Shown here: one piece after another, positions 26,901-35,046 of the stretch
Position numbering within the stretch: position 1 is the stretch's first letter
Layout: every line of letters begins with the position of its first letter
Assembly (NCBI GenBank): GCA_016185125.1
Contig: JACPOC010000004.1
Coordinates: 1-38,630, forward strand
Reading direction: 5' to 3'
From: Bacteroidota bacterium
GTDB taxonomy: Bacteria; Bacteroidota; Bacteroidia; B-17B0; Aurantibacillaceae
Length of the DNA stretch: 38,630 nucleotides
The notes under the pieces: generated by a model
What the model saw: only the letters and a program-made list of their open reading frames with translations
The model's database searches: none
Told to the model about the DNA's origin: nothing
Translations under genes and position numbers: made by a program

Positions 26901-29552
26901 ATGAAGATTATCAGTACTAAGGTAATGAAGGGTCCCAACTTTTGGTCAAATTATCGCAAACACATTATTATAATGAAGCTTGACCTTGAGGAACTTGAAC
27001 AATCTCCCACCAATAAAATTAAAGGTTTTTCTGAACGTATCGAACAATTAATACCTTCCATGTTCTCTCACCGCTGCTCCGAATCTCACGAAGGCGGCTT
27101 TTTTTTACGAATTAAAGAGGGCACCTGGATTGGTCACGTGGTTGAACACATTGCTCTCGAAATTCAAACCCTTGCAGGTATGGATTGCGGATACGGCAGA
27201 ACCCGCTCCGACTCTAAAGAAGGCGTTTATTTTGTGATTTTTGCTTACCATGTTGAAAAGGCGGGCTTATATGCCGCCGAAGCCGCGGTAAGAATTGCCC
27301 AGGCATTGGTGGATAACGTGCCTTATGATATTAATAAGGATATTGAAGTTTTAAAAAAACTAAAAGCAAAATACGGACTTGGCCCAAGTACGCAATCCAT
27401 CGTGGAGGAAGCTCTGGAACGCGGCATTCCCTACAAACGCCTAAATAACAGCTCTATGGTGTTATTTGGTCAGGGTATTTATCAGAAAAAAATAAGAGCC
27501 ACATTAACCAGTTCCACCAGCCACATGGGCGTTGAGATTGCTTGCGATAAAAACGAAACAAAAACCATTTTAAAATCGGCCTATATTCCAACTCCCGAAA
27601 GCGAATTGGTGTATGATGATCTGGATCTTGAATTGGCCGTGCAAAATGTTGGTTTTCCGGTAGTTATAAAACCCATCAACGGCAACCATGGCCGGGGAAT
27701 CACTATCAATATTCAAACCCTCGAACAAGCTAAAGAAGCTTTTAAATTAGCCAAAGAAATTTCAGAAGATGTTCTGGTAGAACGATATTTAGTGGGTGCC
27801 GATTTTCGTTTTTTGCTCATCAATTTTAAACTGGTTGCCGTTGCAAAACGAACGCCCGCCTTTGTTATTGGCGATGGCAAATCTACCATTAACCAATTGA
27901 TAGATGAAACCAACCTTGATCCTGCCCGCGGCGATGGCCATGAAAATATGCTCACCAAAATTAAGATTGATAAATTAACGCTGGATATACTCGCACAAAA
28001 AAATTATACGCTTGAAACTATTCCTCCACAAGGAGAAGAAGTTTTATTAAAAGATACCGCTAACATAAGCACCGGCGGAACCGCTACAGATGTTACACAT
28101 TTAGTTCATCCGGCAAATGTGTTTATGGCAGAAAGAATTTCAAAACTTTTAAACATGGATATTTGCGGCATTGATGTAATGACCGAAAATATCGAAGTTC
28201 CTTTAACCAATCAAAATGGCGGAGTTATTGAAGTAAACGCTTGTCCGGGTTTTAGAATGCACTTATCCCCCACCAATGGCAAGCCCCGCAATGTAGCGGC
28301 TCATGTGGTGGATATGCTGTATCCGCAAGGCATGCCATCACGCATTCCTTTGGTAGCGGTAACGGGTACTAACGGTAAAACTACAACCACCCGCCTTATT
28401 GCGCACATGGCTAAACAGGCCGGCCACTTGGTGGGTTATACCACCACCGATGGTACTTATATTCAGGAACATTTAATAAATACGGGCGATTGCACAGGCC
28501 CTGTGAGCGCGCAAACAGTTCTTACCGACCCAACAATTGATTTTGCAGTACTTGAATGTGCCCGCGGAGGAATTTTAAGAGCAGGTTTAGGTTTTGATAA
28601 TTGCGATATCAGTATTATTACTAATATTTCTGAAGATCATTTATCCCTTGACGGCATTGATACCCTCAGCGATATGACACGCGTAAAATCGGTAGTGGCT
28701 CACAGTACGTTTAAACATGGTTACGCTATTTTAAATGCCGATGACGAACGGGTTTTTAATTTAAATGAAGAGCTGGATTGCAACATTGCTTTGTTCAGTA
28801 TTGAACCAAATAACCAAAGAGTGGCAGAACATTGCAATAAAGGAGGCCTGGCGGTAATTCTCGACAATGGTTTTGTTACCATTTGCGCCGGGCAAACAAA
28901 AATACCGGTTGAAAAAATAAACGACATTCCTTTATCAATGGGCGGTAAGGCAGATAGTATGATTAAAAATATTCTTCCGGCAGTATTAACCGCTTATCTT
29001 AAAAATTTTACTTTAAAAAATATTCGAATAGCTCTTAAATCCTTTATTCCTTCGCCGCAATTTACTCCCGGCCGAATGAACCTGTTCCATTTCAAAGATT
29101 TTGATGTAATGATTGATTACGCCCATAACAGCGGTGGCTTTGTTGAATTAAAGAGCTTCATGGAAAAAACAATTTCTACCTGCAAAATAGGCATCATCGC
29201 CGCTGTGGGAGATCGTAGGGATGAAGATATCAGGAATGTTGGCGTTTTTGCCAGTCAAACTTTTGATGAAATAATTATCCGACACGATAAAAACCTTCGT
29301 GGCCGTACCAAAGAAGAGCTCAATACCCTGATTATGGAAGGCGTAAACTCTGTAAAAGCCAATATGCAAGTAAAAGTAATTTCCGATGAAAAAGAGGCTT
29401 TGCTTTATGCCATAAAAAATGCTCAAAAAGGTTCATTTATAACTGTATGTACCGATTGCGTACAAGAAACTATTGATTACCTTAGCAAAATGCACCAGGA
29501 AGAAATACAGAACTCAGAAACTATTAACCAAACATTATTAAAAGCTTCTTAG
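26901..29552 (+). CDS. cphA: Cyanophycin synthetase B (complete motif set)
   Basis: The 883-residue product is a full-length cyanophycin synthetase. N domain (1 to about 165) contains H79-V-V-E82-H83 in GTWIGHVVEHIALEIQTLAG and GYGRTRSDSKEGVY; the HxxEH residue numbers coincide with those of the described primer-generating site in cyanobacterial-type CphA1. ATP-grasp (about 220-475) has G261NHGRG and AFVIGDGKST. Mur-ligase-like domain (about 485-883) has GTNGKTTT at 489-496, ECARGGILRAGLGFD, GDRRDED and DYAHN. It is about half identical to the first copy over most of its length, differing chiefly in the N domain. The cyanophycinase gene starts 6 nt after its stop, so these two are one operon. 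Confidence 0.96.
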   Translation: MKIISTKVMKGPNFWSNYRKHIIIMKLDLEELEQSPTNKIKGFSERIEQLIPSMFSHRCSESHEGGFFLRIKEGTWIGHVVEHIALEIQTLAGMDCGYGRTRSDSKEGVYFVIFAYHVEKAGLYAAEAAVRIAQALVDNVPYDINKDIEVLKKLKAKYGLGPSTQSIVEEALERGIPYKRLNNSSMVLFGQGIYQKKIRATLTSSTSHMGVEIACDKNETKTILKSAYIPTPESELVYDDLDLELAVQNVGFPVVIKPINGNHGRGITINIQTLEQAKEAFKLAKEISEDVLVERYLVGADFRFLLINFKLVAVAKRTPAFVIGDGKSTINQLIDETNLDPARGDGHENMLTKIKIDKLTLDILAQKNYTLETIPPQGEEVLLKDTANISTGGTATDVTHLVHPANVFMAERISKLLNMDICGIDVMTENIEVPLTNQNGGVIEVNACPGFRMHLSPTNGKPRNVAAHVVDMLYPQGMPSRIPLVAVTGTNGKTTTTRLIAHMAKQAGHLVGYTTTDGTYIQEHLINTGDCTGPVSAQTVLTDPTIDFAVLECARGGILRAGLGFDNCDISIITNISEDHLSLDGIDTLSDMTRVKSVVAHSTFKHGYAILNADDERVFNLNEELDCNIALFSIEPNNQRVAEHCNKGGLAVILDNGFVTICAGQTKIPVEKINDIPLSMGGKADSMIKNILPAVLTAYLKNFTLKNIRIALKSFIPSPQFTPGRMNLFHFKDFDVMIDYAHNSGGFVELKSFMEKTISTCKIGIIAAVGDRRDEDIRNVGVFASQTFDEIIIRHDKNLRGRTKEELNTLIMEGVNSVKANMQVKVISDEKEALLYAIKNAQKGSFITVCTDCVQETIDYLSKMHQEEIQNSETINQTLLKAS

Positions 29553-29558
29553 TTTTTT

Positions 29559-30452
29559 ATGACACCAAAAGGAAAGCTGTTAATTATAGGAGGAGCCGAA
29601 GATAAAGGTCCCATACGGATCAGGCCTCAGATCAAATCTAAGAACAAGGATTTTGTGGATTATGAGATCCTAACCAATCTTATTCCCCCTTCTACCTCAA
29701 AATTTAACCGCATTGAAATTATAACCACTGCCTCGCAACAACCTTTTAAAACCGGAAACATGTACATCCGCTCTTTTAAAAAAGCGGGTTATCATAACGT
29801 TAGTCACATGAGTATTGAAAATAAGGAAGAGCTTAAAAACCCTTCGCTTATTACGCGCATCGAAAACGCTGATACCGTATTCTTCAGTGGCGGAGATCAA
29901 TTTCGCCTTTCAACCATTATTGCAGGCTCTGAATTAATGCAGGTAATTATGAAGCGCTACATGAAAGATGAAAATTTTTTATTGGCCGGAACCAGCGCGG
30001 GAGCAATGGCAATGGGCCGGCTCATGATTTATCATGCAGAAAATAACGAAGCCATGCTAAAAGGTCACGTAAAAATTACCTATGGCCTTGAAGTACTGGA
30101 TAGTTGTATTGTAGATACTCACTTTGTAAAACGAGGCCGTTTCGGCAGGTTGGCTCAGGCAGTAGCCATGAACCCGCTTTCATTAGGCATTGGTATTGGG
30201 GAAGATACAGCCCTTTTAATTACTAAAGGAAACGATGCTACTTGTATTGGTTCGGGAATGGTTATTATTATTGATGGAACTAAAATACGTTACAACAGCG
30301 TAAATGTGGTGGAAGATGATTATCCCTTAGGAATTGAAGGTTTAAAAGTGCACATGCTGGCAAGAGGCAACGGTTTTTTACTGCATGAAAAAAAATACGT
30401 TCCAAACGCGGAAGTATTTTTAGCCAAGAGCTTAGTAAATGCCAATAACTAA
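29559..30452 (+). CDS. cphB: Cyanophycinase, peptidase family S51
   Basis: An intracellular serine exopeptidase that cuts cyanophycin to beta-Asp-Arg dipeptides. The 297-residue product has no signal peptide. Catalytic residues are clear: nucleophile S146 in GTSAGAMAMG, H188 in VDTHFVKRGRFGRL and E215 in GIGEDTAL. The S-H and H-E spacings (42 and 27 residues) equal those of the Synechocystis enzyme triad (S132, H174, E201). FFSGGDQFRL holds the substrate Gln. It starts 6 nt after synthetase B. Its last 21 bp overlap the tail of the convergent isoaspartyl peptidase gene. Confidence 0.96.
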   Translation: MTPKGKLLIIGGAEDKGPIRIRPQIKSKNKDFVDYEILTNLIPPSTSKFNRIEIITTASQQPFKTGNMYIRSFKKAGYHNVSHMSIENKEELKNPSLITRIENADTVFFSGGDQFRLSTIIAGSELMQVIMKRYMKDENFLLAGTSAGAMAMGRLMIYHAENNEAMLKGHVKITYGLEVLDSCIVDTHFVKRGRFGRLAQAVAMNPLSLGIGIGEDTALLITKGNDATCIGSGMVIIIDGTKIRYNSVNVVEDDYPLGIEGLKVHMLARGNGFLLHEKKYVPNAEVFLAKSLVNANN

Positions 30453-31388
30453 ATCATCATCATTTCTTTTGCATGCACGGTACATTCCTTCGGTGTTATA
30501 AGGCATTTCAATATTGCCTAAAGCATCAATAGCAATTAAACCGCCTTCGCCGCCAATTTTTACAAGTTTATCGTGTACCACTAAATCGCAGGCAGCTTTT
30601 AAAGAAAGCCCTTTGTATTCCATTAAACACGAAATATCATAAGCCACCACAGCACGCATAAAAAACTCTCCGTGCCCGGTGCATGAAATGGCACAGGTAT
30701 TATTATTAGCGTAAGTTCCCGCGCCAATAATAGGACTATCCCCTATTCTACCATGTTTTTTATTGGTCATTCCCCCGGTAGAAGTTGCGGCGGCTACATT
30801 GCCATAAACATCCAAAGCAACTGCGCCCACGGTTCCAAACTTTTTATCCTCCAAATCTGTTTTACTTTCAATTTCTTTTAAGGAGGTGTGATCAAGAACG
30901 ACTGTATCTGCTTGTCGTGCTTTTTGTAATTGATCATAACGGTATTGAACAAAAAAATAATCATCCGATTCAACAGGTATACCCATTTCTTTTGCAAAGT
31001 TTACAGCTCCGCCTCCTGATAGAAAAACATGCTCCGTATGCTCCATAACGGCACGCGCTAGGGTAATAGGGTTTTTAACGTTATATACCCCGCTGATAGC
31101 GCCGGCTTTTAAAGTTTTGCCATCCATAATGGAAGCGTCCATCTCATTTCTGCCTTCGTGTGTAAACACAGAACCTTTGCCTGCATTGAACAAGGGATTA
31201 TCCTCTAATTGCTTTACAACGGCTTCTACGGCTTCTAAGGCAAGGCCATGCTTTAACAGAATAGCTTCACCAACCAAAACAGCTTCTTTAAGAGCGCTGG
31301 TGTATAAGGCTTCCTTTTCGGCACTCATTAAACTTTTTAAAATAGTTCCTGCGCCTCCGTGCATGGCAATGCCAATTTTCTTTTTCAT
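30432..31388 (-). CDS. iaaA: Isoaspartyl peptidase / L-asparaginase (plant type), second copy
   Basis: A second Ntn-hydrolase of the same family, 318 residues. It has AMHGGAGTIL, LFNAGKGSVF, MDASIMDG, and the autoprocessing site KFGTVGAVALDV with nucleophile T186; then STGGMTNKKHGRIGDSPIIG and TGHGEFFMR. It differs from the first copy in the linker before the Thr and in TGHGE instead of TGDGE, so the two are diverged paralogues, possibly of different specificity. No signal peptide. It is convergent with cyanophycinase (21-bp overlap) and 36 nt after the HTTM gene on the same strand. Confidence 0.93.
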   Translation of the reverse strand: MKKKIGIAMHGGAGTILKSLMSAEKEALYTSALKEAVLVGEAILLKHGLALEAVEAVVKQLEDNPLFNAGKGSVFTHEGRNEMDASIMDGKTLKAGAISGVYNVKNPITLARAVMEHTEHVFLSGGGAVNFAKEMGIPVESDDYFFVQYRYDQLQKARQADTVVLDHTSLKEIESKTDLEDKKFGTVGAVALDVYGNVAAATSTGGMTNKKHGRIGDSPIIGAGTYANNNTCAISCTGHGEFFMRAVVAYDISCLMEYKGLSLKAACDLVVHDKLVKIGGEGGLIAIDALGNIEMPYNTEGMYRACKRNDDDLVIGIY

Positions 31389-31424
31389 AAGTAAATTTAC
31401 AAATTAAATTTTTATGCCATTGTT

Positions 31425-32885
31425 TTATGTTTCTATGCACTCCCACAGTATTTGGCGAATGGGTGGCGCATATTTATAATCAGGCACAGTAAATTCGCTC
31501 ATGTAAACAATGCGCAAGGTTTTTATTCTTTTTTCAGGATAAGTTTCATTCCAGATTCTTTTATAATAGTTGCAAAAATATCCGCGCATAAAAGTGTTGT
31601 AATTTATAATCATATTCTCGGTATATTTTCGCCAGCGATCATTTTTATAAAGGGCTGTAACACTGAGCGGTTTTTTATAATTAACCTCTCTGCCCTCATT
31701 CATCAGATCAATGGTTTTATTATCTTTAGTAATTCCCTCTAAAATGTACCAGCCGTCGTCCTTAAAAACGCCGGGAGCAAACATTCCCCAGTTCTGATCG
31801 AGTCTTAAAACATAGCCAAGCGGCCGTAAACCATCAGAGAGTTTACTGTGAATGAAAGTGAGGTTACTAAAGTTCCAATCAAAAACAAAAACAATCAAAA
31901 AGATCAGAACTGCTGTTTTAGCATTTTCCAGATATTTATTCAACTCATAAACCGGTGTTTTCCATCTAATTATTTTATTAATTAAAACCGAGATGTTTTT
32001 AAACGAAACAGAAACTGTTGCCTTCATTTTAAAAAAAACAACATCCAGTTTATCCATCACTAATGAAGGTAAAATGCCAATACTTGTTACTATTCCTATT
32101 AAGGGAAACAATCCTATTAACAAGGTAAATCCATTAAGAGCATGAAATAAGATGATCGAAATAATTCCTGCTAAACGAAACCATTGATGCTTAAAAGGAA
32201 TAAAAAATAATAGCGGCACCAGCAATTCAAAATAATAGGCAACGCAGGTAAGTTTTTTTAAGAGTTCGGGATAATAAAATAACTTCTTAGCGTGCGGATA
32301 AACTATCTGATCTAAACCATAAACATAATACATGGCTGAAAAATCCTTATTCCATTCTACTCCTTTAAGCAGTGCCGAACCACTGTAGATGTAACAGATT
32401 TGTAAAAGATAAGCCACCGTGGCCACTGTACAAATGGTTGTGTATTTAAATTTATGTGGCAATAAAATTGAATCGCAGGAATACCTTGCTCCCCAAGGGA
32501 TAAACATTCCCCAAAATAAAACCATCCGTAAAAGATCATCGCCCCCTTGTAAAATAAGTCCGTTTCGGTTATGTAACGACAATAACATTAACCACGACAG
32601 GCAGGTAAACAAACGGGTTCGATAACCCATAAACAACATCACTGCAAAAAACCAGGAAATGCAAAATAGAATAAATTGAACCTGCCATAAGCCATTAATG
32701 GCATGAAATGAAATATAATAATCGTTCCACGAATGCTCAAACAACATGGTAAGCGGAACGGCACCTGTATTCGCATAAAAAAGTTCAAGGTCGCTAACCC
32801 TAATGGCAAGATCAAACATTATTAATAATGCTACGCCCATGCGCATTAAACTCAGCGCCCTGATATCAAAACTCAAATACTTCAA
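31425..32885 (-). CDS. HTTM-domain membrane protein (VKGC-like)
   Basis: The 486-residue product belongs to the HTTM family, related to the N-terminal part of vitamin K-dependent gamma-carboxylase; the bacterial role is mostly unknown. It has about nine hydrophobic segments between residues 15 and 340, the pattern YIYSGSALLKGVEW around 190-205, and a soluble C-terminal part with NWGMFAPGVFKDDGWYIL. The only start that keeps the conserved N-terminal YLSFDIRALSLMRMG segment is a TTG (32885); ATG starts at residues 14 or 16 are alternatives. No DCC1-type partner gene is adjacent. It lies 36 nt upstream of the second isoaspartyl peptidase, possibly in one transcript. Confidence 0.85.
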   Translation of the reverse strand: MKYLSFDIRALSLMRMGVALLIMFDLAIRVSDLELFYANTGAVPLTMLFEHSWNDYYISFHAINGLWQVQFILFCISWFFAVMLFMGYRTRLFTCLSWLMLLSLHNRNGLILQGGDDLLRMVLFWGMFIPWGARYSCDSILLPHKFKYTTICTVATVAYLLQICYIYSGSALLKGVEWNKDFSAMYYVYGLDQIVYPHAKKLFYYPELLKKLTCVAYYFELLVPLLFFIPFKHQWFRLAGIISIILFHALNGFTLLIGLFPLIGIVTSIGILPSLVMDKLDVVFFKMKATVSVSFKNISVLINKIIRWKTPVYELNKYLENAKTAVLIFLIVFVFDWNFSNLTFIHSKLSDGLRPLGYVLRLDQNWGMFAPGVFKDDGWYILEGITKDNKTIDLMNEGREVNYKKPLSVTALYKNDRWRKYTENMIINYNTFMRGYFCNYYKRIWNETYPEKRIKTLRIVYMSEFTVPDYKYAPPIRQILWECIET

Positions 32886-32898
32886 TAAACAATTATAA

Positions 32899-32980
32899 AA
32901 AAAAAAGACCGTCTTGTTTTTTACCCTATATACATAACAGCTTTTTAAAGCCTTGTGTTTTTAGTTATAAAACAAGACAG
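32899..32980 (-). terminator. Terminator after the Thr/Ser-rich gene
   Basis: Arms 32911-32920 and 32969-32978 form a perfect 10-bp inverted repeat (GTCTTGTTTT/AAAACAAGAC) around a 48-nt loop that contains a second short hairpin. On the minus strand the structure ends in a long T run (complement of the A run 32897-32906). It lies between the Thr/Ser-rich gene stop and the HTTM start, so the HTTM gene must rely on read-through or its own promoter. Confidence 0.55.
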
Positions 32981-32995
32981 TAATTTCAAATAAAA

Positions 32996-33487
32996 TTATC
33001 GTGTAGTGCTGGTAGTGCCCGTGCTGCCGGTCGTTCCTGTGCTTCCGGTTGAATTGGTGCTGCTGGTTGTATTACCTGTGCTATTAGTGGTTCCGGTGGT
33101 GTTTCCGGTGGTGTTTCCGGTACTGTTGGTTGTTCCGGTAGATTGCGTGGTGTTAGTGGAATAAGTTGATCCTGTACTATTGGTAGTTCCTGTGCTGCCG
33201 CCATCGGTTGAATTTGTGGTTTTACCGTTGGTAGTGTTTGTTGTGTTTGTGGAATTTGTTGTACCTGTTGATTTTGTACTTTTTGTAGAGCCTGCATTAC
33301 TATCGCTCGTAGATTTGGTGGTTTTTGTGGTAGAGGTTGTTTTTCCGGAAGTGCTTTGCTCCTGATTATCGGTGGTGGAAGTAGTTGAATCTTCTACTTT
33401 TTCACGACTAATAGTGTTTGTTTGTGTTAATGCTAAAAGTGCCGCCGAGGAGGCAATACAGGCCACAATAAATAATTTTTTTTTCAT
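32996..33487 (-). CDS. Secreted Thr/Ser/Asn/Gly-rich repeat protein
   Basis: The 163-residue product has a signal peptide (MKKKLFIVACIASSAALLAL, cut near residue 22) and then a low-complexity chain built only of Thr, Ser, Gly, Asn, Lys and a few acidic residues, in repeats such as GTTNSTGNTT and STKSTKSTG. No Cys in the mature part and no hydrophobic anchor. The composition suggests an exported, disordered, mucin-like chain. One DST triplet matches the D(S/T)(A/I/L/V/M/T) O-glycosylation motif known in Bacteroidetes. The other minus-strand frame over the repeat gives a Pro/Gln-rich ORF without a signal peptide and is taken as a shadow. Start chosen for the signal peptide. Function unknown. 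Confidence 0.7.
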   Translation of the reverse strand: MKKKLFIVACIASSAALLALTQTNTISREKVEDSTTSTTDNQEQSTSGKTTSTTKTTKSTSDSNAGSTKSTKSTGTTNSTNTTNTTNGKTTNSTDGGSTGTTNSTGSTYSTNTTQSTGTTNSTGNTTGNTTGTTNSTGNTTSSTNSTGSTGTTGSTGTTSTTR

Positions 33488-33634
33488 AGTTTAAATTTTA
33501 AAAGTTATAAAACAGCTTACTAAAAGTTTGTACCCGCGCTAAATTTCATCTCTCAATATAATTTGTGTAAATAATTCCATAAAAGAGGTGCGAATTTTAA
33601 CAATAGAGTAATTTTAACTTCATAAAGGTTTGCT

Positions 33635-33642
33635 TACATTTG
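33635..33642 (+). promoter_or_regulatory. Candidate -7 box ahead of the secreted S51 gene
   Basis: TACATTTG matches the Bacteroidota -7 box TAnnTTTG; no clear TTG lies 19-20 nt upstream. It ends 6 nt before the ATG at 33649, so a transcript from it would be nearly leaderless. Weak evidence. Confidence 0.3.
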
Positions 33643-33648
33643 ATTTTT

Positions 33649-34938
33649 ATGCGTGGTTTTTTATTTTTTTATTTATTGATAAACTGCGGCTTCCTGCAAG
33701 CGCAAACCTATACCAGTTATTTGGTTGGAGATACTTCTAACGTAACTAAAACCACAGAATACCGAATATGTTTACTTGGAGGAGCCACCGAGGATGATAA
33801 TGCCATGAAATGGTTTTTGAACGGCAGCGGTGGCGGGGATATTGTAGTAATTCGCGTTACCGGTACCGCCGGCTATAATAATTACTTTTATTCTTCATTG
33901 GGAATACCCGTTAATTCTGTTGAAACCCTTGTTATTCCCAGTGTTGCAGCTGCAAATGATCCTTATGTAAGACGTCGCTTAAGGGAAGCGGAAGCCCTAT
34001 TCATTGCCGGTGGAAATCAGAATGACTATATTAGTTATTGGAAAAACACCGCTGTGGATAGTGCTTTAAACTATCTTATTAATATTAAAAAAACACCATT
34101 TGGCGGAACAAGCGCAGGCATGGCCATTCAGGGGCAGGCCTATTATAGTGCAGCTGCAGGTTCAATCACTTCTGCTGCGGCGCTTGCTGATCCATACGCC
34201 AACGCGGTTACCATTGGAAATAACGATTTTATACATAATCAATTATTAAAACGTGTTATTACAGATACCCACTACGACAATCCTGACAGGCGCAGCAGGC
34301 ATACCACTTTTTTAGCGAGATTATTTCAGGATAGTACAAAAGCTTTTTACGGCATTGCATGTGATGAATATACAGCAGTTTGTTTTGATAGTACGGGTAT
34401 TGCAAAAGTATTTGGAGGATATCCAACTTATGATGACAACGCTTATTTTATTCAGCCCAACTGCTTACTGCCAAACATCCCCGAAAATTGTACGGCTTCG
34501 CAAGCTTTAACTTGGAACAGATCAGGCGAAGCTTTAAAAGTTTATGCTATTAAAGGAACTGCAACAGGTGCCGGAAGTTTTGATCTAAAGAACTGGCAAA
34601 GCCCCAATGCAACCGGAGGACTATGGCAAAATTGGTTTGTACTAAATGGAAATTTTTCTGCAACCAGTAATGCAAACCCTCTTGCCTGCATTACAACTGA
34701 TCTTAAAAGTAACCTGCTGGAAGGCCGTCAAGAAATTTTTTTTCCTAACCCTGCAAACCATATAGTATATTTTAATACCAAGCCTGACGAAATAAAAATT
34801 AAAGATATAACAGGAAAAACAGTTGCCAATTTTTTTAATTGTAATCAAATATCTATTGAAGAATTAAATGCAGGGCTTTATTTTATTGAATTAAAATTTA
34901 AAAGCAGTATAATCATAAAAAAAATAGTGATAAACTAA
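33649..34938 (+). CDS. Secreted cyanophycinase-like S51 peptidase with T9SS sorting tail
   Basis: The ATG at 33649 gives 429 residues (a TTG at 33640 would add three). A signal peptide (MRGFLFFYLLINCGFLQAQ) leads to an S51 domain (about 35-300): IAGGNQNDYI in place of GGDQ, nucleophile S155 in GGTSAGMAIQG, H208 in ITDTHYDNPDRRSR, and E240 in GIACDEYTAV. The triad is complete, with wider spacing than in the intracellular enzyme. The last 70 residues (FFPNPANHIVYF, IKDITGKTVANF, LNAGLYFIELKF, ending KKIVIN) are a type A T9SS sorting domain, so the protein should cross the outer membrane. By its family it may degrade cyanophycin or related peptides outside the cell; substrate is inferred. Confidence 0.9.
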   Translation: MRGFLFFYLLINCGFLQAQTYTSYLVGDTSNVTKTTEYRICLLGGATEDDNAMKWFLNGSGGGDIVVIRVTGTAGYNNYFYSSLGIPVNSVETLVIPSVAAANDPYVRRRLREAEALFIAGGNQNDYISYWKNTAVDSALNYLINIKKTPFGGTSAGMAIQGQAYYSAAAGSITSAAALADPYANAVTIGNNDFIHNQLLKRVITDTHYDNPDRRSRHTTFLARLFQDSTKAFYGIACDEYTAVCFDSTGIAKVFGGYPTYDDNAYFIQPNCLLPNIPENCTASQALTWNRSGEALKVYAIKGTATGAGSFDLKNWQSPNATGGLWQNWFVLNGNFSATSNANPLACITTDLKSNLLEGRQEIFFPNPANHIVYFNTKPDEIKIKDITGKTVANFFNCNQISIEELNAGLYFIELKFKSSIIIKKIVIN

Positions 34939-35046
34939 CACCCTACCGGGGCTTCTTATGGGTGGTGATAGAACTTATCCGGGTGGAATAATTTTGAATT
35001 AACAAGTAATTAATTCTTTCTCCTCACAACTGATTTACACGTGGCT

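Noticed and set aside
32986-33297. Pro/Gln-rich minus-strand ORF over the Thr/Ser repeat
   Set aside because: It is a frame-shifted reading of the same minisatellite and lacks a signal peptide; the frame with the signal peptide is preferred.
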